Shown: positions 10,015 to 19,956 of the stretch, in pieces
How positions within the stretch are numbered: the stretch's first letter is position 1
Layout of the letters: each line of letters starts with the position of its first letter
Translations under genes and position numbers: made by a program
Notes under the pieces: generated by a model
Database searches by the model: none
Seen by the model: only the letters and a program-made list of their open reading frames with translations
What the model was told of the DNA's origin: nothing
Assembly: GCA_026636295.1 (NCBI GenBank)
Contig: CP089450.1
Location: 372,001 to 436,000 of the forward strand
DNA: 64,000 bases
Source: Medakamo hakoo
Taxonomy: Eukaryota; Chlorophyta; Trebouxiophyceae; Coccomyxaceae
Reading direction: 5' to 3'

Positions 10015-10678
10015 GGAGGAGAGGGTGTCGAGGCGGGAGGGTGGAGGGGGAAGCGAGGCGTGCGCGGGTGAGGGCGGCCGAAAAAAACAAGTGACGGTGG
10101 TTGAGGGCGGGGTGGAGTGGTTGAGAGCGAAACAAAAAACAAGGGGCAAAGAGAGCAGCGGCGAGGCCACTCCCTCCCTCCCTCCCATGCCGGGGAGGCG
10201 CGGGCGTGTGTTGTGTGTGGTTGTGATGGGGGGGGGCGACATTTGTTTTCCTTCTGCTGCGGGTGCGGGAGAGAGAAAGAGAGAGAGAGTGCAAAAGAGA
10301 GAGAGCGGGTTATCTTTCCGAAAAAAGAAGAGCGGAGCGTGCGCTTTTACACACAACGCCCCGGCCAAAGGGCGGAAAACGCACGCGCGCGCGCGCACAC
10401 ACACACATACAAAGCAGCAGCAAGCAGCATAGGAGATTTAAAAATCTCAACGCGTGGGAGGGAGAGAGGGCCGTGACGGCCCCGCAGGGCGCGCGCGCGC
10501 CTCTCCACCACCCCCCACAACCACACTGCCTGGAAGAGAGAGAAAAAACGACCTCTCCGTCTTTCCCCGCCGCTCGCTTCTCCCCGCCGCACACACCACC
10601 ACCCGCCGTCCCCTCACCACACCCCCAGCTGCACACTGAAAACACCCCGACTCACCTCAACGCCTGAAATCCCGGCCA
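10015..10678. other. Convergent intergenic region with simple repeats
   Basis: No gene is supported in 664 bp between the pyruvate kinase and G3BP stops. It contains a GA-rich tract (about 10265-10311), a CG/CA alternating run (about 10384-10408) and several A runs. Confidence 0.6.
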
Positions 10679-12634
10679 TCACGCGGCCGCACCCCGGCCC
10701 GACCCGCCCCGGCCGCTGTCGGAGCCGGACCCACCGCCCTCCCGGCCGCGGCCACGGCCACGGCCGCCGCCCGGGATGAACTCGCCCCGCCCGCGCCCGC
10801 CCAACCCACCAGCCCCATCACCGCGTCCACGCCCGCGGAACGCCCCGGACCGGCCGCCCCGGTCGGCGCCGCCCATGCCACGGCCGCCCGGGCCGCCGCG
10901 GCCGCCGGGCCCACCCGTGCGCAGGAAGAGCGGCTTCCGCTCGACCGCGGACGTCTGCATGCCGCCCACGACCGGCGGCGAAGCCATGGCCGCCGCCGCG
11001 GCGGCGGGCGTCTCGTAATCGACGTACGCGTGCGCGGACGGCGGGCGGCCGGCCGCCGCGGCGGCGGCGAGGTGGTGCGGGGCCGGCGCCTTCAGCGCGA
11101 CGCGCGCCAGCGGGCCAAACGGCGCGAACGCGGCGCGGACGGCGTCGGCGGACGTGTCGGCCGGCAGGTCGCGGACCAGGAGCGTGGTGCCGGGCATGGA
11201 GTCGCCGGCGTCGCCGCCCGACGGCGCGGGCGCGGCGGCGGGCGCGGCGGGTGTGGGCGCGGGCGCGGGCGCCTCCGCCGGCCGGGCCGCCGCGGCCGCG
11301 CCGTCGGCCTTGGCGGCAGGCGCGGCGGCCGGCGCGGCAGCAGGCGCGGCGGCAGCGGCCGCGCCCTGCTTCAGGCGTTCCGCGTACGTCAGCGGGGCCT
11401 TGGGTTCGGCGGGCGTGGCCGGAGCTGCGGGCGCGGCGGGCGTGGGCGCGGCAGGCGCCGCCGACGCCGCCGGGGCCGCCGCGGCCGCCTGCTCAGCCCG
11501 TTTCGCAGCCGGCGCGGGCACGCCGTTGGCCGGCGCGGTCGCGGCAGGCGCGGCAGGCGCCGCAGCCGCGGGCGCGGCAGCCGGCGCGGCCGGCTTGGCC
11601 GCAGGCGCCGCACCACCACCACCGCTCCCCGCCCCGACCACGCCGCTCACCCCACCACCACCCGCTGCCGCCGCCGGCGGCGCCGCACCGCCCGTCGTCG
11701 GCAGGTACCGGAAGATGTCGTTCAGGACGAAAAAGCCTTTTTCCTGCGGGGCCAGGAAAAAGGTCTGGGCGAAGCGGCGCGCGGGCGTGCCCGCGCCGCC
11801 GGGCGCGAGCGACCCGGCCACCAAGACCAGGACGCCGCCGCCGGCCGACCACTGCGCGTCGACGGCCGCGATCTCCGTGACGGCGTTGCGGAAGCCCAGG
11901 CCCACGACGCGCTCGTGGATTTCCTGCGAGTGTGTGTCAAGGGCGCGGGGCGGTGAGGGTGTGGTGTGTGAGGGGGTTGCCACGAAAAACATTGATCGGC
12001 CGCGCAGAGCAACGGCGCCGGCGGCCAGAGATCTGGGTGGCGCCTGGTCATGGCACGCACACCGCCGCGTAGAGGAAGAGCTCGCGCACACACTGGGCGT
12101 GTTAGTACGCCAATCACGGCCCCGCCCCATGCGCAGGGCGCCGTTCCTGTCTGTCCCATCATTTCACCTTTTGACCGGACGCCGTGAAGCCGGCCGTGCC
12201 AGACTCCTCCTGATGTGTCAGAGTCGATTCGGCGGCGTAGAAACGGAACAGCATCTCAGGCGTGCTGTGGTGGTGGGATGGGGAGGAGGAGGGGGCGTGA
12301 GCCGCAGTGTGTGCGCGGACGATTAAGGGGAAGCGGCGTTCGGCCGCCGCAACAAAAGTTGCGGCCGTCACGCGCTCGTCCCGCCTTCTCCTCCTCCAAA
12401 AATGCCCGCGTGATGATGACACACCTGTGCAGCACCGTATAGAACTGAGAGAGGAATTGGTTTCCGACCTGTGGTGGGTTGAGGGTTGAGGCGCAGCCGT
12501 GAGCTTTTGCGTCGTGGGAGGAACGCTGCCCGGAACTCCATTCCTGCCGCACAAAAACTACGCACCGTCAGCGCCGACGCCGCTGTGCGCGCCGGCGTCG
12601 CAGCAGCCGGCGTGGGCGCGGCTGTCGTGGTCAT
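10679..12634 (-). CDS. G3BP-like stress-granule protein (NTF2 domain + RRM + RGG tail)
   Basis: Four exons (12566-12634, 12425-12468, 12168-12264, 10679-11923) encode 484 residues. The NTF2-like domain spans about residues 24-145 and is rebuilt correctly across three junctions: VGNQFLSQFYTVLH, PEMLFRFYAAEST, EIHERVVGLGF and FVLNDIFRYLP, as in animal and plant G3BP. A long Ala/Pro linker follows, then an RRM (about 315-397, TTLLVRDLPADTSADAVRAA) and a Gly/Arg tail rich in RGG and GRGRG. Family members bind RNA and nucleate cytoplasmic stress granules; the NTF2 part dimerises. The gene starts 125 bp downstream of the histidyl-tRNA synthetase stop on the same strand, a short gap that leaves little room for an independent promoter. 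Confidence 0.9.
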
Positions 12635-12759
12635 TTTTGTGGGGAAAGGGGGTGTAGGTCCGAGGGCGGAGAGGAAAGAGAGACGAGTGGGACGTCGGTC
12701 TGTTGCACGGGCGGGGCCCGCCTCTCCCAGGCACAAACCTTTCCCTTCCCTTTTTTTTT

Positions 12760-15700
12760 TCACTTGCCGCCGCCGCCGCCACCGTCCCCACTCACCCCGC
12801 CCCGCGCCTCCGCCCGCCCAGCGACCAATCCTCTGGGCCCTGCCGCCGCCAGGGCAGCCGCAATCTTTGCCGGCGCCTCCTCCAGCGGCACCTCTTCCTC
12901 CGTCCCCGCGGCCATGTCCCGCACCCGCACCACGCCCTTCTCCACCTCCGCCGGGCCCAGGACGCACACGAACGGCAGGCCCGCCGCGTCGGCGGTGCGC
13001 AGGCTGTCGCCCAGGTTGGGGTTGGCCTTGTATCCGAACTCGGCGGGGACGCCAGACGCCCACAGGGCCGCCGCGAGCGCCATGCGAGCGGGTTGGAGCC
13101 CCTTCCCCGCAGACGTCACCAGGACGGCCGTCTCGGCTTCGCGCACCCTGCCGCCGCCGCCCGGGAGCGCGGCCGCCGCGGCGCGGGTGCGGGCTTCGAC
13201 CAGGGCAAAGACGCGCTCGATGCCGATGGAGACGCCGACGGCGGGGACGTCGACGCCGGAGAACATGCCGACCAGGCCGTCGTACCGCCCGCCCGCGGCG
13301 ATCGACCCGACGGCCGCGCCCTCCAGCACGGCCTCGAAGATGACGCCGGTGTAGTAGTCCAGCCCGCGGGCGAGGGACATGTCCAGGGAGACGGCGCCGG
13401 CGGGGACGGCCAGGACGTCGAGGTGGGACGCCAGGGTGGCGAGGTCGGCCAGCGCGGCCGCCGCGCCCGGGTCGGAGCCGAGCGGCGAGGCTTGCAGCCG
13501 CGCGACCAGCTCGGCCGGCGCGCCCGCCTGGGCCACGAAGGCGCCCACCGCGTCCGCCACGCCCGGCGCGATGCCCTTGCGGTCGACCAGCTCCGCCCGC
13601 ACAGCGGCCCACGGCTCCTTGTCCAGCTTGTCCACGGAGGAGCAGGCGGTCCGGAATTTGGCGGGCGGGACGCCGGCCGACCGCAGCCCGGCGTCCAGCA
13701 GGCCGCGGTGGTTGAGCTTGATGGTGACGGGCCCCAGGTCCAGGGCGGCCAGCACCTCGACCAGGACGGCGATGACTTCGGCGTCCGGGACCATGGGCGG
13801 GTACGCGCCCGCGATGTCGAAGTCGCACTGGAAAAACTCGCGGAAGCGGCCGCGCGCCGCGGCCGGCTGGTCCCGTCGGTACACCTTGCCCACGTGATAG
13901 CGTTTGATGGCGGACACGCCGTGCAGGGCCGCGTACCGCGCAAAGGGGACGGTGAGGTCGTACCGCAGGGACAGGGCTTCGCCGCCCTGGTCGGCCAGGT
14001 CGTAGATCAGCTTCGAGTCCTCGCCGTACTTCCCCGTCAGCGTCTCGCGCAGCTCGAAGACGGGCGTGTCGATGGCGACGGCGCCGTGGCGTTCGAAGAC
14101 GGCGGTGATCGCGCTGAACGCCCACTTGCGAATAGCCATTTGGTCGGGGCCGAAGTCGCGCGTGCCCTTGGGGAGTTTGGGGCGGCGGCGCAGGGCGTTG
14201 GCTTCGGCCGCGCCCCGCAGGGCGGCCACAGCACCGGGCAGGGCCGGGTGGGCCGGGTGCAGCAGGGCCGCCGCAGCGGACGCGGACACGGGCGCGGCCT
14301 GCCCGCGCCCGCCGTCCCTCTCTTCCCCGCCCGCATCCAGGCGCCCTTCCAGGTACAGGGCGAGGAGGGACGTGCCCCGGCCCAGGGCGAAGGGCGGCGG
14401 GCCCCTGGGCTTGCCGCCGCCGCCTTTACCACCTTTGCCGCCGTTGGCCGCGTCACCTTCCGCGGGCGGCGCCGCCGCCGGCGCGGCCGCCTCGGCCTCT
14501 AGGCGCCGGACCGTCGCCAGCGCCGCCGCCGCTTCCGCGCCCAGGGCGGCGGTGAGGGCGGCCGCGGCCGCCACCGCCGCGCGCGCGGCGGGGAGCGCCG
14601 GCGCGGCCGCGGGGTCCGCGTCCAGCCCGTCCGCCGCGGCCGCAACGGCCGCTTTCGCCGCGGCCAGGGCTGGCCCAGCTTCGGCCTGGTCGTCCGCACC
14701 GAGCACCGCCGCCCGGGCGCACGACAGGGCCGCGGCGGCGGCCAGGGCGCGGCCGAGCGCCAGCTGGGTGGCCGCCAGCTCCAGCGCGGGCGCCTCGGCT
14801 TTGCCGGACCCAGCGGGCACGGCCAGCTCCGCCCGTGCCGCCGCGCGGGCGGGGGCCAGGACGGCGGCCAGGGCGCCGTGGGCGGACGGCACGGCGGCCA
14901 GGGCGGGGGGCGGGCGGCCGCCCGGGCCGCGCGGCGCGCCCGCCGCCGCCTTGGACCCCGTGGTCAGCCCCGCCATCTCGCCCCGCACCGCGGCCGCCGC
15001 CGGGTGGCCGTCGGCCGCGTCGCCGCCCGCCCCGCCGCCCAGGGCCTTGCCCACGTCCAGGCGCAGGGCTTCGCACGTCAGGGCCGCGACCGCGGTGGCC
15101 AGCGGCGCGAGGCGGAGCGCCGAGCCGACGGCCAGGGACGCGACGCCCGCGGCCGCGGCCTTGCCAGACGCCAGGGCGTCGCGTTCGGCCGCGGACAGGC
15201 CGGTTGGGGACGGCGCGTCGGGGGCGGAGGCGGCCAGCGCCCGGCCCACGGTCGTGGCCGCGGCTTGGCCGTCCACCAGGCCCGCGCCGGACGAGACGGC
15301 GGCGGCCAGGGCGGCCAGCGGGGCGCCGTCGCCCGGCCCGGCCGGCAGCACGGGCGTCACCTTTCCACTCAGCAGGCCTTCACCCAACAGGCGCAGGACG
15401 TCTGCACGCACGCGCGTCGACCCGTTGGCCAGGGAGAGGAGGCGGGCCAGCACCACGGCCCGGGCTTCGGGAGGCGTCAGGCACGGGCCGGCCGCCTCCG
15501 CGCCCTCCAGGCGCGCGTGGTCGCCGCCCGCCACGCCTTCCAGCGCAGCAGCGTCCGCGGCCCGCGCCGTCGCCTCGTCTTCCGGCGTGAACTTGTCCGG
15601 CGTGGGCGACTCCTTTTTGATGCGGGCCAGGGCGGCCGCGTCCAGGGTAATGGGAGCGTGGGCTGTGGATGGGATGGGGGAGGGGTGGTGGGGGGGTGGT

Positions 15701-15844
15701 TGAGGCGGCCGCGTCGATCGATGGAACACAAAGCACTCGCCACGCCCCTCCCTCCCCACCCAGCGACATACCTGCCGCCACGTCCACCACGTCCAATGGG
15801 CTCAAGGACGCGCCCACGCCGCCGACGTTGAGGGCGGAAGACAT
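12760..15844 (-). CDS. HARS: Histidyl-tRNA synthetase with long N-terminal extension
   Basis: Two exons (15772-15844 and 12760-15662) give 991 residues. The class II catalytic core starts at about residue 518 with LPKGTRDFGPDQMAIRKWAF. It includes TPVFELRETLTGKYG, motif 2 LSLRYDLTVPFARY, YRRDQPAAARGRFREFFQCD, the histidine-specific GLDYYTGVIFE, and motif 3 around VGVSIGIERVF. The anticodon-binding domain follows (about 868-965). The enzyme charges tRNA-His with histidine. The first ~500 residues are Ala-rich and probably helical; land-plant cytosolic HisRS also has a long N-terminal region, whereas bacterial and animal enzymes do not. No clear organelle signal is seen at the start (MSSALNVGGVGASLSPLDVV), so the product is most likely cytosolic. 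Confidence 0.93.
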
Positions 15845-16215
15845 GGTTTGGAGTGGAGTTGATGGATTGAAAAAAAGCGCGGCGAGTGCTCTTTTTTTCG
15901 CGCGCAGCGTTTGGGGATGAACGGGCGGAGACGCGAGCAGTGTGAGAGGGCGCTCTGACGTCACGCGCGTGGAGTAAAGAGAGGGCGTGTGCGCTCTGTG
16001 AGGAGTCAATTCAGAGCGAGGCGCAGGCGCACAAGGAGTCGAGGGGGCGTGGCGTGTCTGCGCGCAGTCCGCGTCTCTTTCGCGGCGAAAGCAGAGTGTT
16101 GCGCGCGCCCACCCTCGCGCCTCACAACCTCGACCCCTTCTAACCGCCCCTTCTTGCGTGCAGTCGCACGGACGCACAGCCTTTCGCCACGCATCCGCAC
16201 CCCTCGGCCCGAGCC
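15845..16215. promoter_or_regulatory. Shared upstream region of HARS and the GT92 gene
   Basis: 371 bp between divergent start codons with no supported gene. GC drops relative to the flanking exons, as in other head-to-head spacers of the window. Promoter role is inferred from position. Confidence 0.4.
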
Positions 16216-17607
16216 ATGCCGGGCCTGGCCTCGCCACGGCCGTCGGCAGTGCGGCCGCCGAGGTGCGTGGAGCGTGTGAGGCAAGCTGTCGAAAAAGAAA
16301 GCGGCGCACGCCGCGCCTCTCGCTCACCCTGCGCTCCCCTCCCCCTCCCCCCCCCCCCCCCCCCCCTCCTCAGCCCGCGCCGCCCCGCCCTCGTCGCCGC
16401 GGCCCTGGCCCTCACCGCCCTCCTCGCCTGGGCGGCCACGCCTCGGCCTGTGACGACCCCCACCCCCACCCCCACCACAACGAGGGCCCGCCCGACAGGG
16501 CACAGGCCCGGCCCGGTCCTGCTCCGCCTGCCGCCCGCCGCGCTCGCGGCCCTGCCCCACCTCCCCACGTCCGCCCCGCGCCCGCCCACCCCGCGCCCAC
16601 CCACCCTCCCGCCCGTCGCCATCTGCGCCATTGTCCGCGACCAGAATGCCGACTTGCCGGAATGGGTGGCCTGGCACCTGGCGGTGGGCGTGGCGCACGT
16701 GTTTTTGTACGACCACGCGTCCGAGCCGCCGGCCGCGGCCGTCCTGCGCCCTTTCATCCGGTCGGGCGCGCTCACCCTCATCCGGGCGCCTCGGCATGCG
16801 AGCGCTGCGCACCCATCGGGCCGGGCTCAACTGTGGGCGTACGACGATTGCCTGGCCGTGTACGGCAAGGGCGTGCCGCGGGCGGACGCGCCGCCGGGCG
16901 TGGACGAGGGCGCGTGGGCGGACGTGGTCGGCGCGCTGGACACGAGTCCGGCGCCGCCCGCCCCGCCGCCGCCGCCGCTGTTTCCCTGGCTGGCCTTCAT
17001 CGACGTGGACGAGTTCATCATGCCGTCGCCGGGGAATGCGAGCGCCGCCGCGAGCGCCGGCGACGACGGCGACCCGCGCCGCGACGCGGTCCCAGCCGCG
17101 CTCGCGGCCTTTGGCGCCGCCCACCCGTCCGCCGGCGGCCTCGCGCTCAACTGGGTCATCTTCGGCTCGTCCGGCCATGCCACCCACCCAGCTGGAGGCA
17201 CGCTCGCCTCCTACACGGCCTGCCTCCCCGCCTCTGACAGGGAGAACGCGCACGTCAAGTCCATCGTGCGGCCCGACCGCGCGCTGCGGGTCGGGTCCGA
17301 CCCGCACCACTTTCTGTACACGGCGGGGCACCCGGCGGCCAACGGTCGCGGCCAGGCCATTCCTGGGCCGATTGCGCCGCCGGCCCTGGGCCTGCCGTCG
17401 TACGAGGGCCTGGCCCTGTTCCATTACGCGACCAAGTCCGCCGACGAGTACGAAAAAAAAATGGCGCGCGGCAGCGGCATGGGCAACGCCAAGAAGGCGG
17501 CGTGGTTGGCGAGCGTGGATGGGCGGGCGGTGGATGAGTGTGTGTGGGGGAAGGAGATGGGTGAGCGCGTGCGTCAGCGGGGCGGGTTTGAGGGCGTGGT
17601 GCTGTGA
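16216..17607 (+). CDS. Glycosyltransferase family 92 (DUF23-like), type II membrane protein
   Basis: Exons 16216-16262 and 16374-17607 give 426 residues. The intron (111 bp, GTGCGT donor, a run of 20 C before CTCCTCAG) is a multiple of three and stop-free, so the unspliced frame stays open. After splicing the N terminus is short and basic, followed by a membrane anchor PALVAAALALTALLAWAA and a Thr/Pro stalk, the layout of a Golgi type II enzyme. The catalytic part has VAICAIVRDQNADLPEWVAW, HLAVGVAHVFLYDHAS, the metal-binding FIDVDEFI (Asp226-x-Asp228), LNWVIFGSSGH and the late LFHYATKSADEYEKKMARG, all GT92 hallmarks. Known GT92 enzymes add galactose to glycans; the acceptor here cannot be told. 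It starts head to head with HARS. Confidence 0.82.
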   Translation: MPGLASPRPSAVRPPRCVERVRQAVEKESGARRASRSPCAPLPLPPPPPPLLSPRRPALVAAALALTALLAWAATPRPVTTPTPTPTTTRARPTGHRPGPVLLRLPPAALAALPHLPTSAPRPPTPRPPTLPPVAICAIVRDQNADLPEWVAWHLAVGVAHVFLYDHASEPPAAAVLRPFIRSGALTLIRAPRHASAAHPSGRAQLWAYDDCLAVYGKGVPRADAPPGVDEGAWADVVGALDTSPAPPAPPPPPLFPWLAFIDVDEFIMPSPGNASAAASAGDDGDPRRDAVPAALAAFGAAHPSAGGLALNWVIFGSSGHATHPAGGTLASYTACLPASDRENAHVKSIVRPDRALRVGSDPHHFLYTAGHPAANGRGQAIPGPIAPPALGLPSYEGLALFHYATKSADEYEKKMARGSGMGNAKKAAWLASVDGRAVDECVWGKEMGERVRQRGGFEGVVL

Positions 17608-17790
17608 CACACACGCCGACGGGAAGAAATCGTGTAGGCAGTGGCGCGGGGTGTGGAAGGAGGTGTGATAGGCGGGTCAGAGCCTTTTTTTTTCTTTCCG
17701 ACGGTGCATGCCTTCAACAAACGGCGGCCGCGTGCACGCAATCCATCCCCTCCCAGTCAAGTGCGCACATCCGCTGGGTCTCTGCACGTC

Positions 17791-18756
17791 ATGACAGTTC
17801 TTGGTCTGCAGCAGCAGGTCAAGAAAAAGAAACGGCCCCGTCCCGACGCGGGTGCGGGCGGAAAGAAGGAGAAGAGCGGCGGCGGCTTGCCCCGACCTGT
17901 GCCCCCGCCTCCATCCGGCGTGGCCGACGCCGAGGGCGACGACTTTGGCGACCTGCCCCTCCCACCCTCTGACGACGAGGCAGACGCGCTTGACAGCGAC
18001 GGTGCCTTGGCCCGCCCCCCGCCCCCGCCGCCTCCACCACCGCCTGCCAACAAAAAGCAAAAGCCGGGTAAGGCAGCCTGGGCCGCCACGGCCGCAGCGC
18101 TCGCTGGCCTGGCGTCCGCCCCGCCCGCGGACCAAGCGTCCTTCCTCTGGACGGCGTACGCGTCTGCCCTGAACCTGGATGAAGCCGACGGTGAATTGGG
18201 CCGCCTGCGGTCGGTGGGCGGGGCGGCGATCCTGCCACTGCCGCCTCCAGGCGATTTCGCGGCCCGCCTGGCCCGGGCGGACGCGCGCCTGGCGTCGTCG
18301 TCCACGGCCAGCCCGTCTGTCACACCGTCGCCGATCGCGTCCCCCGTCATCCTGGCCCTGTCCGCGTCCGCCAACCACTGCCTGGACATGCGCAGGGCGG
18401 GCGTGGGCGGCGGCCGCGCCCTGAAATTGTTCGCGCGGCACATCAAAATCGCCGAACAGGTAGCCCTGTTGCGCTCGCCGGCGGGGCGGGCGGGCGCGGT
18501 CGCTGCTGTGGGCACGCCAGCCCGTGTGCTGGCGCTCGTGGACGCGGGCGCCCTGTCGCTGGCGTCGCTGCGCCTGCTGGTGCTGGACATGCGGCGCGAC
18601 GCCAAACAGCGCACCGTCCTGGACTTGCCAGAGACGCGTGGAGAGGTGTGGGCCCTGTTTGGGCGTGGAGGTGTCGGGGAGCGTGTGGCGAGCGGGGAGG
18701 CGAGGGTGGGGCTGTTTGATAGTGGCGGCGGCGGCGGCGGCGGGCCGGGCTTGTGA
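17791..18756 (+). CDS. CMSS1: CMSS1/Cms1-like 90S pre-ribosome protein
   Basis: 321 residues without introns from ATG 17791. The first 110 residues are Lys- and Pro-rich and acidic, typical of nucleolar proteins. The C-terminal half matches the helicase-like core of Cms1/CMSS1: ILALSASANHCLDMRRA, LKLFARHIKIAEQVALL, the VGTPARVLALVDAGALSL strand (a relic of a TPGR motif), LRLLVLDMRRDAKQ, the LPETRGEVWALF segment and a final RVGLFDS. Cms1 is found in early 90S pre-ribosomal particles; it lacks a Walker A and DEAD box here and so should not be an active helicase. In-frame ATG alternatives exist upstream, but the leader has T runs unlike coding DNA. It is followed after only 65 bp by another Lys-rich protein gene on the same strand. 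Confidence 0.8.
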   Translation: MTVLGLQQQVKKKKRPRPDAGAGGKKEKSGGGLPRPVPPPPSGVADAEGDDFGDLPLPPSDDEADALDSDGALARPPPPPPPPPPANKKQKPGKAAWAATAAALAGLASAPPADQASFLWTAYASALNLDEADGELGRLRSVGGAAILPLPPPGDFAARLARADARLASSSTASPSVTPSPIASPVILALSASANHCLDMRRAGVGGGRALKLFARHIKIAEQVALLRSPAGRAGAVAAVGTPARVLALVDAGALSLASLRLLVLDMRRDAKQRTVLDLPETRGEVWALFGRGGVGERVASGEARVGLFDSGGGGGGGPGL

Positions 18757-18821
18757 ATGAAGGTTTGATGAGCCATACGCAGGTTTGACGAAAAAAAAAA
18801 GCACGCAACAAACACAGAGCC

Positions 18822-19783
18822 ATGCTCAAGCGCCGGGATTGGCTGCACCTGCACGGCGAGGACGGGTCGGGCAGCTCATCCTCCTCCGGACGGTCATCGC
18901 CGTCGTTGACGAGCGAGGAAGGTGTGTGTGTGTGTGCGCGCGGAAGCGGCGAGTGGCATGCATTTCTTTCGTGCGGCTAGACGGCACGACCGGCGGCTCG
19001 ACTCAATGTGCCTCCCTCCCACAACCCACAGACACAGCGACCTCCTCCGACGGTGGGGACAGCGAGCTAGCCGCCACACGGGGCCGCCTGCAAGATCTGT
19101 CGGAAAGCGATTTCGAGGGCAGCGGCAGCGGGAGCGAGGGAGAGGAGAGCGGCGGCGGCGACGGGCGCCGTCGACCTGCCCCACCGCCGCCTGCCCAACC
19201 CCGCCGCCCGCCGCCGCCGCCGGCCGACCCGGCCGCCCTGGCCGCCCAGCTGACGGCGTGGCTGGCAAGTCCGCCCAGGCCCCACGACAACGCCCGACCC
19301 CTGCGGTGTAAAGCCTGCCCGGGCGTCCTGCTGGCGGGACCCGCGGCGGCAGCGCAGCACCTGGCGTCGGGGCACCACGCCAAAAAGTGTAAGGCGGCCG
19401 GGATTGGTGCGAGTGGAGACCCGTCGGCGGTGTTTGTGTATGCGACCGGCAAGCCCGGTGGCGGTGGCGGTGAGGAGGTGGAAGAAGTGGAGACGCACGC
19501 CGAACGGGCGGCGCGCGTGGCAGCGGCCGCGGCGGCGGTGCGGGCAAAAGCCGCTGCTGCGGGAGGAGGAGGGGAGCCGGTGGGGCCGCCCACGCCCGGC
19601 GGTGGCAAAAAACAGAAGCAGAAGAAGAAGCGTCCCGGCTCGCGGCCGGGCAAGCGCCAGCGGGCGGCGTGGAAGGAGGGCGGTGGTGGCGGCAGTGCGA
19701 AGGGAGGCAAGGCGGCGGCCGCTGCTCCACCCCTGCCGGGCGCGGACGGCACAAAGAAGAAAAGAACACGCGCGGCCACGTGA
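18822..19783 (+). CDS. Lys-rich C2H2-type zinc-finger protein, probably nucleolar
   Basis: Exons 18822-18921 and 19032-19783 encode 283 residues. The protein begins MLKRRDWLHLHGEDG, has Ser/Glu/Gly acidic stretches, then one U1-type C2H2 finger near the middle: RPLRCKACPGVLL, then AAQHLASGHHAKKCK, giving Cys-x2-Cys and His-x4-5-His. After it come Ala-rich helices and a basic tail with KKQKQKKKRPGSRPGKRQR and a final KKKRTR, the look of a nucleolar RNA-binding protein. I do not recognise a named family. The ATG lies 65 bp after the CMSS1 stop, with a run of A between, so the two may share a transcript or a function in ribosome assembly. The intron has a GT-repeat start and CACAG end. Confidence 0.65.
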
Positions 19784-19956
19784 GACCCCATGCCGCGCCT
19801 TTCCCTTCTCGCCCTGCGTGCGTGTAACAACAGATTGGACGCCTGTGGACGCAAAAAAAGACTGCCACGGCTGATAACACACGGCCTCCTCTGTCTCTCT
19901 CCTTTCCATTTCTCCTCCGCCCCCGCGACGCCCCCCCTTTTTTGCCCCCCACACGC

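Noticed and set aside
12368-14125. Long minus-strand frame overlapping the HARS 3' half
   Set aside because: It is a shadow frame of HARS, Arg/Gly-rich; only its last segment coincides with G3BP exon 1 by chance of frame.
17641-17790. Longer N terminus for CMSS1 from in-frame upstream codons
   Set aside because: The extension includes a run of Phe from a T homopolymer, as found only in non-coding DNA of this window, and is not part of the family.
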